Positions 43,210 through 52,964 are shown, numbered from the stretch's first letter. The stretch is 64,000 bases of DNA from Ravibacter sp964559125 (GCA_964559125.1 CAZLGW010000033.1:1-64000), one strand, 5' to 3'. Translations and numbers: made by a program. The notes: a model not told the origin generated them from the letters alone.

Positions 43210-44268
43210 ATGTCCATATTTAAATATCACAGATTGCTTTTGCTGGCCGCACCACTTTTCCTCTGGTCATGTGAGGACGATGCAGAGATCGTGACGGCAA
43301 AAGAGACCACTCCCCCCACTCTGTCAGCCAGCAGTTCGGCCATAACGTTGGATGCCGACCGGGCAACGGAAGAGGCTGTCAGGTTTTCCTGGAACCAGGT
43401 GAGCTACGGCTTCGAGGGCCAGATTGTGAACTATAAGCTGCAGTTTGACCTGAAAGGAGGGAATTTCAGTACTCCGCAGGAGTTCTCAATTACATCTGCC
43501 CTGGAAAAAAGCTTCACAGTAGCCGATTTTAATTCGGTCCTGCTCAGGCTGGGGCTGAAAGCCGGTAACACCGGGGAAATAGAAGCCCGCGTCGTATCCG
43601 GGCTGACCACTTTGGGGACCTCCCGGGCAGCAGGTGTGTTTGATGCGGTCTCGGAGGTGGTAAACCTCTCTGCTACACCCTACTATGTGGTGGTCGAGTA
43701 TCCTTCGATTTATGTGCCGGGAAGTCACCAGGGATGGGATCCCGCCTCGGCGCCGAAGCTTGCTTCCGTCAAAAGCGACAAACGGTATGAAGGGTATGTA
43801 AACTTCCCGGACGCATCTACTGAATTTAAGTTCACCGACGGGCCTTCGTGGGATGTCAACTACGGGGAAGGGACGGCGAAAGGTACGCTGACTGCCGGCG
43901 GAGATAACATCAAGGCGAGCAGCGCGGGGTACTACCTGATCAAAGCCGACCTGGAAGGGCTTACATTCTCCCTTACCAAAACAACCTGGGGAATTATCGG
44001 GGATGCCACCCCGGGAGGATGGGATGCCGATACCGATATGACCTATGACGCGGCAACCCAAACCTGGACGATAACAGCAGATCTCAAAGCAGGTGAAATC
44101 AAATTTCGCGCCAACGACGGGTGGGACCTCAACTATGGAGACGACGGTGAGGACGGCCTGCTTGAAGCCGGAGCCGCCAATATCAAGGTGTCGGCTGCGG
44201 GGAAATACACCATTATACTTGATTTAAGCAATCCGGGGAATTATACGTATGGATTAACTAAGAATTAA
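43210..44268 (+). CDS. SusE/SusF-like starch-binding lipoprotein
   Basis: A 352-aa lipoprotein with a lipobox near FLWSC (Cys21). The N-terminal Ig-like domain (TPPTLSASSSAITLD...VRFSW...Y) is typical of SusE. Two C-terminal carbohydrate-binding modules follow, each with YVPGSHQGW/IIGDATPGGW near the start and a W-D-x-N-YG...L-x-A-G-x-x-NI-K motif. These are the starch-binding modules of the SusE/F type. It lies between SusD and the amylase and helps hold alpha-glucan at the cell surface. Confidence 0.9.
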   Translation: MSIFKYHRLLLLAAPLFLWSCEDDAEIVTAKETTPPTLSASSSAITLDADRATEEAVRFSWNQVSYGFEGQIVNYKLQFDLKGGNFSTPQEFSITSALEKSFTVADFNSVLLRLGLKAGNTGEIEARVVSGLTTLGTSRAAGVFDAVSEVVNLSATPYYVVVEYPSIYVPGSHQGWDPASAPKLASVKSDKRYEGYVNFPDASTEFKFTDGPSWDVNYGEGTAKGTLTAGGDNIKASSAGYYLIKADLEGLTFSLTKTTWGIIGDATPGGWDADTDMTYDAATQTWTITADLKAGEIKFRANDGWDLNYGDDGEDGLLEAGAANIKVSAAGKYTIILDLSNPGNYTYGLTKN

Positions 44269-44302
44269 CACCTCATCCCTCCGGAGTCACAAAACAGAAA
44301 TT

Positions 44303-45907
44303 ATGCTTCTACTACAACATTACAACAAACATATCCTTTCAGGCTTCCTGGCAATCCTCCTGCTGGCATCAGCCTGTAAAACCAGCCCCCATGAAGAGGA
44401 GCAAATCCGGGTAGCCGAATCTAAACCGGTTCCCGAGGTGGTATACGAGATCTTCATCCGGTCGTTTGCCGATTCGGACGGCGACGGGATCGGCGACCTG
44501 AACGGGATCACCTCCCGGCTGGATTATATCCAGGAGCTGGGCGCCGACGCCATCTGGATCACGCCCGTCCTGAAATCACCCACCTACCACAAGTACGATG
44601 TGATCGATTACCGGGAAATCGACCCGGAATGCGGCACACTGGAGGATTACAAACGCCTGATATCCGAAGCTCACAAAAGAGGGATCAAAATCATTATGGA
44701 TTTCGTAGTGAACCATACCAGCGACCAACATCCATGGTTCCTGGAAGCAAAAAAGGGGAAAGACAACCCCTACCGGAATTACTACAACTGGCTTACCCCT
44801 CATAAAATCGACTCACTCGGAATAGCCGAAAGAGAGAAAACAGGAGATTCCTGGGAGATCAACCCCTGGCATTGGGCTAACCCGGGAGATTCCGAAAAAT
44901 ACTACGGGCTGTTCTGGAGCGGAATGCCCGACCTCAATTTCGACAATCCTGAGGTGCGGGAGGAAATCTATAATACCGGGACCTATTGGCTCAAAGAGGT
45001 GGGCGTAGACGGGTTCAGGCTCGACGCCGCCAAGCATATCTATCCCGACTGGGAAGCGGACAAGAGCGTAGCTTTCTGGCAGGAATTCCGGAAAAAAATG
45101 CAGGCCGCCAGGCAGGATGTATACCTCATCGGTGAAGTATGGACGACACCCGACAAGGTAGCGCCTTATTTTAAAGGATTGGAGGCAAATTTTAACATCG
45201 ACGCCGGTCTGGCGATCCAGCAAATATTGAAAACCGGCCAGGATCAGGGCTTTATCCGCAACCTGGTAAATGGCTACAGCGCCTACAGGAAAGCAAATCC
45301 CGGCTTTATCGACGCACCGATCCTCTCCAACCATGACCAGACCCGCATCGGAACGGTCGTGAACGGCGACATCCGGAAAATGAAACTTGCGGCAAGCCTG
45401 CTGCTTTCGCTGCCCGGAGAGCCTTATATCTACTATGGAGAAGAGATCGGCATGTTGGGCGACAAACCCGATGAGTACATCCGCGAGCCTTTCCTCTGGC
45501 AGAACAGCGCTAAGGACGGCATACGCACAAGTTGGGAAAAAGCGCGCTACTCGGTAGACGGCGTAGTGACCGATCTGGCTACCCAGAAAGCCGACCCGAA
45601 CTCGCTCTTCAATCACTACAAAACGATGATCGCCTACCGTAAAAAAGAACCCGCGCTCGCCAATGTGTCTCCGGCCAATATCGCGGAAAGCAAGCTCAAT
45701 GGAAACGGGATCGTAGCGTTTATCCGGCCGTGGCAGACGGGGAATGTATTGGCGGTTCATAATATTACCGGCGAAACCCGGCAAGTGAATATTAAGGTGG
45801 AAGATCAGGCATATACTACCCTGGCGAATCATACGGTACAGGGTACACGACTGGAAAACGGCGTGCTTACGCTGCCGGGGTGGGGATCGGCGTTTTTGAA
45901 ACAGTAG
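44303..45907 (+). CDS. GH13 alpha-amylase-family lipoprotein
   Basis: A 534-aa lipoprotein with lipobox LLASAC (Cys25), so it is anchored to a membrane. The GH13 barrel motifs are all present: DFVVNHTS (region I), DGFRLDAAKH with nucleophile Asp241, GEVW with acid/base Glu278, and LSNHDQTR with Asp345. The DSDGDGIGDLNGI loop near residues 57-70 is the calcium-binding-like region of oligo-glucosidase and neopullulanase types. It completes the starch locus and degrades alpha-glucans outside the inner membrane. Exact specificity (alpha-1,4 or alpha-1,6) cannot be told. Confidence 0.93.
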   Translation: MLLLQHYNKHILSGFLAILLLASACKTSPHEEEQIRVAESKPVPEVVYEIFIRSFADSDGDGIGDLNGITSRLDYIQELGADAIWITPVLKSPTYHKYDVIDYREIDPECGTLEDYKRLISEAHKRGIKIIMDFVVNHTSDQHPWFLEAKKGKDNPYRNYYNWLTPHKIDSLGIAEREKTGDSWEINPWHWANPGDSEKYYGLFWSGMPDLNFDNPEVREEIYNTGTYWLKEVGVDGFRLDAAKHIYPDWEADKSVAFWQEFRKKMQAARQDVYLIGEVWTTPDKVAPYFKGLEANFNIDAGLAIQQILKTGQDQGFIRNLVNGYSAYRKANPGFIDAPILSNHDQTRIGTVVNGDIRKMKLAASLLLSLPGEPYIYYGEEIGMLGDKPDEYIREPFLWQNSAKDGIRTSWEKARYSVDGVVTDLATQKADPNSLFNHYKTMIAYRKKEPALANVSPANIAESKLNGNGIVAFIRPWQTGNVLAVHNITGETRQVNIKVEDQAYTTLANHTVQGTRLENGVLTLPGWGSAFLKQ

Positions 45908-46044
45908 GCTAAAATGAGTTGAGGTAGTTTTACGGTAAAATATCTGGTGGTAAAATAACCGGAAACATCCTTTTCCATTTCCTTTAAACCGGTATTTTAA
46001 TACATCTTTGTATAACAATTTACTGTCCTTAGTACCGGCGGTAT

Positions 46045-46144
46045 AATTTATAAAGAAAAGGGGAGAGACAGGCTCTGTGAACCTTTAGCAACTTTCCTGG
46101 TGGAATCAGTGCTAACCTGCCTATTTTTTTAGGAACTATAAATT
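46045..46144 (+). ncRNA. SAM-I (S-box) type riboswitch
   Basis: Four helices fit the S-box layout. P1: aatttata (46045-46052) with tataaatt (46137-46144). P2: aaagg (46057-46061) with ccttt (46082-46086), flanked by the GAGAGACAGGCTCTGTGAA kink-turn/loop and the conserved AGCAAC (46087-46092). P3: TTCC (46094-46097) with GGAA (46102-46105). J3/4: GTGCTAA (46109-46115). P4: ccta/tagg (46120-46133). The downstream ORF is only 37 codons and no methionine gene follows, so its target is unclear. The match to the S-box consensus is by eye. Confidence 0.75.
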
Positions 46145-46154
46145 TTTAAACGTC

Positions 46155-46268
46155 ATGTGTACAAACCAAGCCAAATGCCCGGCCCCGGGCCGCTCCAATT
46201 CCTGCCAATCCATCTGCTCCTTTCCGCAAGCCGTTAAATGTCATGTAGATGACATCTGGAGGACATAG
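46155..46268 (+). CDS. Small Cys-rich ORF (37 aa) behind the riboswitch
   Basis: The ATG lies 10 bp after the P1 helix. The product is 37 aa with five cysteines (2, 8, 17, 21, 29) and is hydrophilic, without a signal peptide. The spacing to the riboswitch suggests it is the regulated gene or a leader peptide. It is too short for the usual gene-calling cutoff, and no family is known to me. A downstream, overlapping plus-strand frame (46249-46416, 55 aa) is possible but overlaps the 3' end of the minus-strand BNR gene and is not listed. Confidence 0.45.
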   Translation: MCTNQAKCPAPGRSNSCQSICSFPQAVKCHVDDIWRT

Positions 46269-46380
46269 TTTTCTGGTCAGGTGGTTTCTCCCCCGTATTA
46301 CAGCGCTTAAAACAGGTGTCTGCGATCGGGGGAATTTGCTTGCCGTGCTTCAACCCCTCCGGGGCTATACGCGGGTAGTT

Positions 46381-47622
46381 CTACAAAACGGCAGCCTCTA
46401 CTACGATTTTATCTAATACCCTTAATGCAATTTTGTCTTTCTTTACCCCGTCTTTTTGTATGGAATAGGCTACCAGCAGCTTGTCGCCGATAGTAATTGC
46501 TACGGGGTAGGATGCGTCCGAGCGCTCGTCGGTGAGGTACCGTTTATTGTTCGTAATTATTTCACCCTGAGGAGATCTTATCTCTATAGCGATCCGGCTT
46601 GTGCCGCCGGCCCTCTCGTCCCATACCGTTGCAAGGTAGCCGTTATCAAATGAATCAATCTGCGGATGCTTAGCCGAAGCGTTATCGCTTACGTAATTTT
46701 TGGGTAAAAATGTCCTGCCATTATCGGGTGAAGACGAAAAAAATATCCCGTTGCCGGTGCCCATTGTATACCACACGAAAAAGAGTCCATTGTCGTTCCG
46801 GGCTATTGCCGGACCGGTGTGCGGGCAACCGTTGATTTTCCAGTTGTCGGCGCTGATGCGGTTTGGACCGGAGAAGTGGCTCCCGTTGTCGGTGGAAACA
46901 ATATGCACCATATCCCTTACCGTACCGTTTATTATTTTACGGTATGCCACGTGCAGTTCGCCGTCTTTCCCGGCAAACAGGTCCGTACGGCAGCATTGGC
47001 AGACAGTATTGTCAAGGCGCTTTTCCGCCTTAAATGAATTATCAGTTCCCAGCCTGGCGAAATACAATCCCGAGCCTTCCGCTTCGGTTCCCGACCGGTT
47101 ATCGAGCCAGACGGCGGCGATGTTGCCGTCGGAGAGTACTTCCAGGTCAAAATAGCGTTGGTCGATGCTCCCCGGGTCCTGGCTTAACAATGCCGGGTGC
47201 GTCCAGCTCAGGCCGTTGTCTGCCGACACACTGTAGCAAACCAACCCTGAATAAGGATTCTTCGGACCTGGATTCGCTACTCCCCATGCAGCAAGAATTT
47301 TCCCGCCCGGCGTTCTTACTACCTTGGGCGGATTTTCTCCATGCGCTTTGACCTGCCCGCTTCCGGGGACTACAATTATATCACCGAAATCCGTGCCGTT
47401 CTCCGCCAGCGAATAGACTAATGCGGCGCTGCCGTCAGGACCTAACCGTATCCAGCTCAGCACTACAACGTCGTCCTTACCGGCAAACAGGTAGGGACAC
47501 GTGCCGGAGTGAGCCTGATCCAAAAAATGCTCCTCCGCCGCACCCCTCCCCTGCCCGGCTTCTCTCCTGCCGCTGCACGAAAGGAACAGCGACGCTATCA
47601 CCAACACAACTATAGTTTTCAT
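46381..47622 (-). CDS. BNR/sialidase-like repeat lipoprotein with Cys motifs
   Basis: From ATG 47622 (MKTIVVLVIASLFLSC) this is a 413-aa lipoprotein with lipobox Cys16. Asp-box-like motifs of beta-propellers appear repeatedly: SADNGLSW, STDNGSHF and SSPDNGRTF, each S-x-D-x-G-x-x-F/W. So the fold is a six- or seven-bladed propeller of the BNR/exo-sialidase kind. Unusual features are CQCCR at about residues 209-213 and CPHTGP further on, both possible metal or disulfide sites. It is the last gene of the minus-strand cluster, 58 bp downstream of a TonB receptor. No sialidase catalytic triad was verified, so sialidase activity is doubtful. Confidence 0.75.
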   Translation of the reverse strand: MKTIVVLVIASLFLSCSGRREAGQGRGAAEEHFLDQAHSGTCPYLFAGKDDVVVLSWIRLGPDGSAALVYSLAENGTDFGDIIVVPGSGQVKAHGENPPKVVRTPGGKILAAWGVANPGPKNPYSGLVCYSVSADNGLSWTHPALLSQDPGSIDQRYFDLEVLSDGNIAAVWLDNRSGTEAEGSGLYFARLGTDNSFKAEKRLDNTVCQCCRTDLFAGKDGELHVAYRKIINGTVRDMVHIVSTDNGSHFSGPNRISADNWKINGCPHTGPAIARNDNGLFFVWYTMGTGNGIFFSSSPDNGRTFLPKNYVSDNASAKHPQIDSFDNGYLATVWDERAGGTSRIAIEIRSPQGEIITNNKRYLTDERSDASYPVAITIGDKLLVAYSIQKDGVKKDKIALRVLDKIVVEAAVL

Positions 47623-47680
47623 TCCGATAAAAGTAATCACCGCTACCCCGCCATTCATAATTCTTAATTCTTAATTAACC

Positions 47681-49969
47681 TCACTGAGCCTTATAATTGA
47701 TCAGGTAAGCGATCCCGGTATTAAATGTCCTCAGCTGTCCCGGACGGTAATTCGTACCCCAGGCACTTTTCTCGACGGTTGTGGCATACACTGCATCAGC
47801 AATATTCAGGCAGTTCAACCATATATCCACCGCTTTATACCGGTAACCGGCCCTTGCATTAAACAGGTTAAAGCCCTTATATTTTTGCGTATTCTGCGGA
47901 TCGGTATAATAGCTGCCAAGGCTTTGCCATTCCAGCGATATCCTGAAGCCCTTTGCAAAAACCGGTTTAAAAATAATCTCACTGTTCACTATATAAGGAG
48001 GTGCCTGCCCCATGTAATTACCCGAATAGTCATTGCCCTCCTGCCTGTATTCGGTGTACTTGTGGCGGGCCAGCGTACCGCCCGCCCGTAATTGCAGGGT
48101 ATTGGCCAGTTCATAGCGGAAATTTGCTTCGATACCGCTGTGAGAAGTTTTCCCGGCATTCTGATTCCTGGATGTCCCGTCAGGTAACCGGACGCTCACA
48201 ATCTCATTCCTGCCGTCCAGCTGGAAAATTGTCAGCTCGGCATTCCCTTTTCCACCTGCAAAGTAGATCCAGCCTCCTATTTCATAGTTGTTATAAGTGG
48301 AAGGTTTGAGCTCGGGTACCTGTACGCCGGTAAAAAGGTCGGTGATATTAGGCGGCGCAAACCCTACGCTATAATTGGCATAGGCTCCGTTATTTTCGCT
48401 AAACCTGTAAGTAAGCCCCAGTTTCGGGGTAAAATAGGAAAAGTGGCTGGAAGCATCGCCCGCCCCTGAATAGGAACCCGGCGGAAGCAGGTTATCAAAA
48501 TTATAGTCCATGCGGTCATACCTGGCTGCCGCTACCAGCCGGAGCCTGTCTGCAGGACTGATTTCCAGCTGGGTGTAGACAGCCGAATTAAACAGGTTGA
48601 CACGGTAATCGGTCAGAACGGAATCGGTGCGGGTGTAGCTGCGAAATACCTTATCCTGATCGATATCTATATCAATGTAATGCGCCCAGTAAGTGGCAGG
48701 GCTGAGATCTGCGCTGATCCCCGTAATCCATTTTCCTTCCATAAACCTGAGGTTCTTCCTGTGCTGTATGATTGCTCCATAGCTTTTGAAAGCGTCTTCG
48801 TTGATCTGGCCCCGCGCTTTTGTTGCGCTGCCCGGTACGATCCCGATACTATAGAAGGGATTTTGCCCAATGGCTGTATTCCGGTGAAAAAGGGTGACGG
48901 TCGTTTTGTCGTGTGCTCCCCAAAGCCGCTCATAGGAAAGCCTGTATCTGCGGGCATTCACTTTCCTGTAAGTAAAGCGGTAACGGCTTTCGTAATCTTT
49001 GCTGTAAAAACGGGCGCTGTCCAACCCGCCCACCTGGTCGGTCTTATAGTCAATATAATCTCCTGTAAAAATGAGCTTGTTCCGCTCATCAAACGAATAA
49101 TCCGCCCGCAACGTCAATGCGAGCTTTCGGAAATCGTTGTGACGGCGCTCGCCCTGTTCCTGGTTGGCATAATATCCTCCTACGTAAAAACCCAGTTTTT
49201 TGAATGAATTCGAAGCAAAAAAGTCCGCTCTTCTATAACCCCGGCTACCGGTTTCCACCTGTACCTTCCCTGTAGCCGTTTTCGACGGCGACGGGGTTAT
49301 GAAGTTAACCGCGCCTCCTACTGCTTCGCTTCCATACAGGGAAGAGGCGGGACCCTTTATCACCTCGATGTTTCCTACTGCCGCCTGGTTGATCTCGATG
49401 AGCGCATTATGGTTAAAATCTCCTACAGTGCGGATCGGTACACCGTCCTGCAGGTAAAGGTATAGGTTGGTATAGCCCAGAGGCTGTCTCATCGACATGC
49501 TATGCTGCTCATTTCCCAGGTCGACCATGAACACCCCCGGGATCTTGTTCAGCAGCATATCCAGCCGGGTAGCTTTGGTTTCATTGATCGTAGTTTTTGA
49601 AATGCTGTGTATCGCAAGCGGGATTTCCGTTCTCAGCTGCGATTCCCTGTTTCCCGAAATGATGACCTCTGCCAGATTCGCAGCTTCGGCCTCCAGGTAA
49701 AAAACAGAACCGCCCGCCGAAAGGTGCGCCTTCTGCTTTTTGTAGCCGACAGATGTAATCGTAACACTATCGGCTGAGCCTGCGGAAGAAACCGGGAACC
49801 ACCCGGAATGATCGGTAACCGCGTTGAATTTCCTGTCTGCCGAATAAACATAAGCCCCGGGAAGAGGCGCCCCGATCTCTTTATCCAGTACCCTTCCGCG
49901 CACTCCCGGTTGTCCCGATGATATTCCATAGAAAAAAAGAAGAAAGAGGGAAATAAAGATCTTTTTCAT
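47681..49969 (-). CDS. TonB-dependent receptor
   Basis: A 762-aa outer-membrane receptor. A signal peptide (ending GISSGQ) is followed by a carboxypeptidase-regulatory-like domain (VRGRVLDKEIGAPLPGAYVY), a plug domain around ATRLDMLLNKIPGVFMVDLG and a barrel. A GSEAVGGAVNFITPSPS segment marks the plug of iron-siderophore and vitamin-B12 type receptors (FecA/BtuB-like) and not SusC. The family takes up metal complexes or cofactors. It lies upstream of the BNR gene and downstream of an Omp28-like gene. Confidence 0.9.
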   Translation of the reverse strand: MKKIFISLFLLFFYGISSGQPGVRGRVLDKEIGAPLPGAYVYSADRKFNAVTDHSGWFPVSSAGSADSVTITSVGYKKQKAHLSAGGSVFYLEAEAANLAEVIISGNRESQLRTEIPLAIHSISKTTINETKATRLDMLLNKIPGVFMVDLGNEQHSMSMRQPLGYTNLYLYLQDGVPIRTVGDFNHNALIEINQAAVGNIEVIKGPASSLYGSEAVGGAVNFITPSPSKTATGKVQVETGSRGYRRADFFASNSFKKLGFYVGGYYANQEQGERRHNDFRKLALTLRADYSFDERNKLIFTGDYIDYKTDQVGGLDSARFYSKDYESRYRFTYRKVNARRYRLSYERLWGAHDKTTVTLFHRNTAIGQNPFYSIGIVPGSATKARGQINEDAFKSYGAIIQHRKNLRFMEGKWITGISADLSPATYWAHYIDIDIDQDKVFRSYTRTDSVLTDYRVNLFNSAVYTQLEISPADRLRLVAAARYDRMDYNFDNLLPPGSYSGAGDASSHFSYFTPKLGLTYRFSENNGAYANYSVGFAPPNITDLFTGVQVPELKPSTYNNYEIGGWIYFAGGKGNAELTIFQLDGRNEIVSVRLPDGTSRNQNAGKTSHSGIEANFRYELANTLQLRAGGTLARHKYTEYRQEGNDYSGNYMGQAPPYIVNSEIIFKPVFAKGFRISLEWQSLGSYYTDPQNTQKYKGFNLFNARAGYRYKAVDIWLNCLNIADAVYATTVEKSAWGTNYRPGQLRTFNTGIAYLINYKAQ

Positions 49970-50019
49970 AGCCTTATTTTGTTATATGCGATTGCTTTGG
50001 AATACTGACTTAACTCACC

Positions 50020-50850
50020 TTAAAAATTCACCGATTTCCCTATACCTGCCGACCGGCTGTTTAATGAGACCCTGCCCGAAAACCCCCTGGCTTCAATCAC
50101 GTAAGCTACAAACGACAGGTTTTCTTTCCTGTATCCGGGAGGGATTTTATAAGTAAATTCTTTTGTATAGATACTACCCTTCTCCAGGGTACCGGTAGGA
50201 TCGCCGAAATAATTTTCACTCAGGAAAGCTCTCAGCACATGAAAATGTCTGTAATCGTCGATCCATTGCAGGGTGCCGTTGACGAGGTCCGCCTGTTTGT
50301 ATGGAATGTTATTCTCCAATACCGCTACTGCCAGACGGTAGTCATCCGAACTCTTTCCTTTATTGGCCACCCGGACTTTCACCAGCACGGTGCTGTCGTT
50401 CTGCATGGCAGAGCCAAGCGCGACCCCTATCGGTGCCGTAGCGTCGATACGTCCCGAAAAAGCGCTTCCCGATGGGTCGAACGTACCGACCGAAACAAGA
50501 TCGTCTCTCTGGTCTATTATCACCGAAGGATAGCCTGTAACGCCGTAGAAGTAATTTTGCAGCTGCTTATAGCTGCCGAATTCCATCGGGTCGATATCTT
50601 CCAGCCGCCCGTGAACGCTGATGATATCGATCCTGGCGGGAAACGTCTTTTCCGACAATTCATTCAAGATATTCGTAACGTTAGGACAATAAACGCAGTC
50701 GAACGAAACAAACTCCATGATCAATACATTTTTGACGAAGGAAGAATCCACAGGCTCTATACCGGGATCTTCATTGCCGCTTCCGCTGGTGCACGCGGCT
50801 GCCAGGAATGATATAAGGATCAGACACGATGTTTTAAGGATAGTTTCCAT
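50020..50850 (-). CDS. Omp28-like lipoprotein with a thioredoxin-fold motif
   Basis: From ATG 50850 (METILKTSCLILISFLAAAC) this is 276 aa with a lipobox at Cys20. Residues about 40-150 contain a thioredoxin-like element with CVYC (Cys52, Cys55). GVTGYPSVIIDQ is a cis-Pro-like loop. The C-terminal part is a beta-sandwich. It resembles Omp28/OmpA-associated outer-membrane proteins known in Bacteroidota. A longer start at 50889 overlaps the preceding stop codon (TGATG), so it might also be used by translational coupling; the 50850 start gives the cleaner lipoprotein signal. Confidence 0.82.
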   Translation of the reverse strand: METILKTSCLILISFLAAACTSGSGNEDPGIEPVDSSFVKNVLIMEFVSFDCVYCPNVTNILNELSEKTFPARIDIISVHGRLEDIDPMEFGSYKQLQNYFYGVTGYPSVIIDQRDDLVSVGTFDPSGSAFSGRIDATAPIGVALGSAMQNDSTVLVKVRVANKGKSSDDYRLAVAVLENNIPYKQADLVNGTLQWIDDYRHFHVLRAFLSENYFGDPTGTLEKGSIYTKEFTYKIPPGYRKENLSFVAYVIEARGFSGRVSLNSRSAGIGKSVNF

Positions 50851-50888
50851 AGATGAAAGTTGATGTTGCTGATTCCTCACACCTTGCA

Positions 50889-52469
50889 TCAGAACGATGA
50901 CGTAACGGAGAGGTTAAAACCGGTATAGGCGGGCATAAGCAGACAAATCCCCCCGACACAGATCACTCCCTCCCGGTTCCGGGCGTAATTGAGCGCAAGG
51001 CGGGTACGCGATACCGAATAGCTGCATCCGCTGCTGTAATAGTGAATACCGGTATCTCCGTAGTTATACATGTCGCCGGCAAAAATTCCCCAGGCAGGCG
51101 CAATGTGATACTCTACCAGTGCGGCGGTCCAGTTTTTCTGATAATCCTTACTCCAGAGATGCTGCCATTCGAACCTGAAGGATCTGGACTCAGCCGTTCT
51201 CCAGGTAACATCTGCCACGGCAATCCTGGAAAAATACTGCCTGTTTTCTTTCCCGGTCACCACCGGGTTGAATACCTGGTCCGAATATAAAAGCCGGAGA
51301 CTGACGGCCGGACTGATCTTTTTCTCCAAATCGACGTTGATATCCTGATAGTAGCGCGTATTGCCGATACCCAAAAAGTCATATCCTTCGGCTGCATTTC
51401 CTTTCAGGCTGTAAAAAGCCGAGGCGTTCAGGTTCAGCTTCATCCCGTACCTTCCGCCCAGCACAGTTCCACGCTTTATACGATACCATATATCGAGCTG
51501 CGCTCCTGTTTCGCTGTTTCCCATGGTATTGTGCGGCTGCAGGTTGGCAAGCGTATAGCTATGCTGCCTGGTGAGCGCCGGGACGTAGTTGAGGTCGCGT
51601 CCTATCCCGGCAATACCGCGCGAAGTGCCGAACTGCATATATTCCAGCCGCCGAACCGACAGCAGGCTGCCAAACCCCGGTGCAGTGTATGCCAGTTCCA
51701 CCAGGAACGCGCTTCCGTCTTTATTCAGATTGCTGTTGTATGCGCCCGGGTCCCTGGTTTTATAGGCATACTCTCCCTGCAGAGAAACTCCGCCGTACAT
51801 CCAGCTTCCTTTTAACGAATAGGCATTTACATTCGGGCTGACAGCCGCCTGGCCCGCATAGCGCACATAACGGTTGACATAGCTCGCTTCCATAGAAACA
51901 GATGATTGCCTGAGGCGAAGCAGGGGCGCCAGGTCTATATTCAGGCTGACTCCTTTCACTACCGACTCCGCTTTGTCCATAAATTCACGCGGCCGGCCGG
52001 CTATACCTTTTATCCGGGCTATTTTACCTAATGAATACGCGACGCGGATACCGTCGATAGAAGTATTCAATCCTATCGCCCGCTCTTCATACGCTCTTAA
52101 GATCAGGCCGTTACCGAATTGTTCATAAAAATCGCCTGCGGTTACGGTAAGGCTGCTGTCACTGAAAGTGGCATACCTGAAAACGAGCCCGCTGTCGTGC
52201 AGTCCGGAGGGGAGTCCCTGCAGCACCGGCAGGTAAGCTTCGTACACAACACCAGCCTTAAACCTGCCGTGCCCGGAATCCAGCTTGAAGTAATTGTTAG
52301 ACCTGAAATTGTTTTCGGGTGCATCCGCTTTGGTTTTACGATCATCAAAATAATATACGGAATTCGTCTCGAAGCTCCCGGAAACCCGGATCTGTGCGCT
52401 CAGACGTGACGAATCAGGACCGAGAACGAGCGCCAATACCGCCGGCAATCTTATGAGCACCCTCTTCAT
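50889..52469 (-). CDS. DUF6029-like outer-membrane protein
   Basis: A 526-aa protein with a signal peptide (ending RLSAQ), rich in alternating strands and ending in SVTSSF with a terminal Phe, so an outer-membrane barrel is likely. Content and context (TlpA gene before, Omp28 gene after) match the DUF6029 family of Bacteroidota. It begins one base after the TlpA stop. Two Cys near the C-terminus (CVGGIC) are unusual. Specific function unknown, possibly a pore for the redox lipoproteins nearby. Confidence 0.7.
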   Translation of the reverse strand: MKRVLIRLPAVLALVLGPDSSRLSAQIRVSGSFETNSVYYFDDRKTKADAPENNFRSNNYFKLDSGHGRFKAGVVYEAYLPVLQGLPSGLHDSGLVFRYATFSDSSLTVTAGDFYEQFGNGLILRAYEERAIGLNTSIDGIRVAYSLGKIARIKGIAGRPREFMDKAESVVKGVSLNIDLAPLLRLRQSSVSMEASYVNRYVRYAGQAAVSPNVNAYSLKGSWMYGGVSLQGEYAYKTRDPGAYNSNLNKDGSAFLVELAYTAPGFGSLLSVRRLEYMQFGTSRGIAGIGRDLNYVPALTRQHSYTLANLQPHNTMGNSETGAQLDIWYRIKRGTVLGGRYGMKLNLNASAFYSLKGNAAEGYDFLGIGNTRYYQDINVDLEKKISPAVSLRLLYSDQVFNPVVTGKENRQYFSRIAVADVTWRTAESRSFRFEWQHLWSKDYQKNWTAALVEYHIAPAWGIFAGDMYNYGDTGIHYYSSGCSYSVSRTRLALNYARNREGVICVGGICLLMPAYTGFNLSVTSSF

Positions 52470-52949
52470 CTATAAGTCTTTCAAAACTTCAAGCACCTTA
52501 TTTTCACTGCCAGGATTATACCCGACCCGTGAATAGATCACATTTCCTTCGGCATCTAAAACGTACAGATGCGGAATAACCTGGACGTTAAAAGCCCTTT
52601 TCAACTCCTGGTTCTTGTCCAGCAGGATGACGAAAGGCCATTCGTTTGCCGTGACAAACGAGCGTACTTTAGCAGCAGACCGTGTGTCGTCGGTAGAGAC
52701 GGCCAGAATTTTAAAGCGGGATTCCTGCTGCCATTCTTCCCAATGCTCCGCAAAAGCCTCCAGTTCCTGAAGGCACGGCTTGCATGCTGTCGACCAGAAG
52801 GTGATCACAACCGGCAGGCTGTCGGCGAGTACCGAGCGCACGTCAACGATCTCTCCCTTCAGGTTCTCTACCCGGGCCGGCGGCAGCCGGGTCTGGGCCG
52901 GAGTTGCCGGGGCAGCCAGCACCGCCAGAAAAGACAGGATATACTTCAT
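52470..52949 (-). CDS. TlpA-like thioredoxin-fold protein
   Basis: A 159-aa protein with a signal peptide (ending ATPAQT). The thioredoxin active site is WSTACKPC (Cys56-Cys59), followed by ITFWST-type strands and the cis-Pro region VIPHLYVLDAEG. Single-domain TlpA-like proteins of this size reduce disulfides in the periplasm. Its neighbours (Omp28 with CVYC, BNR with CQCC) also have Cys pairs, so it may serve them as a reductant. It overlaps neither neighbour but is very close to both. Confidence 0.9.
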   Translation of the reverse strand: MKYILSFLAVLAAPATPAQTRLPPARVENLKGEIVDVRSVLADSLPVVITFWSTACKPCLQELEAFAEHWEEWQQESRFKILAVSTDDTRSAAKVRSFVTANEWPFVILLDKNQELKRAFNVQVIPHLYVLDAEGNVIYSRVGYNPGSENKVLEVLKDL

Positions 52950-52964
52950 CAGGCTCTGTCAGGG

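Noticed and set aside
46249..46416. Plus-strand 55-aa open frame after the Cys-rich ORF
   Set aside because: It overlaps the 3' end of the BNR gene and has no family match that I recognise; it is only noted in the riboswitch finding.
46381..47622. Calling the BNR protein a true sialidase
   Set aside because: Asp-boxes are visible, but I could not find the full sialidase catalytic set (Arg triad, Tyr/Glu pair); only the propeller fold is supported.
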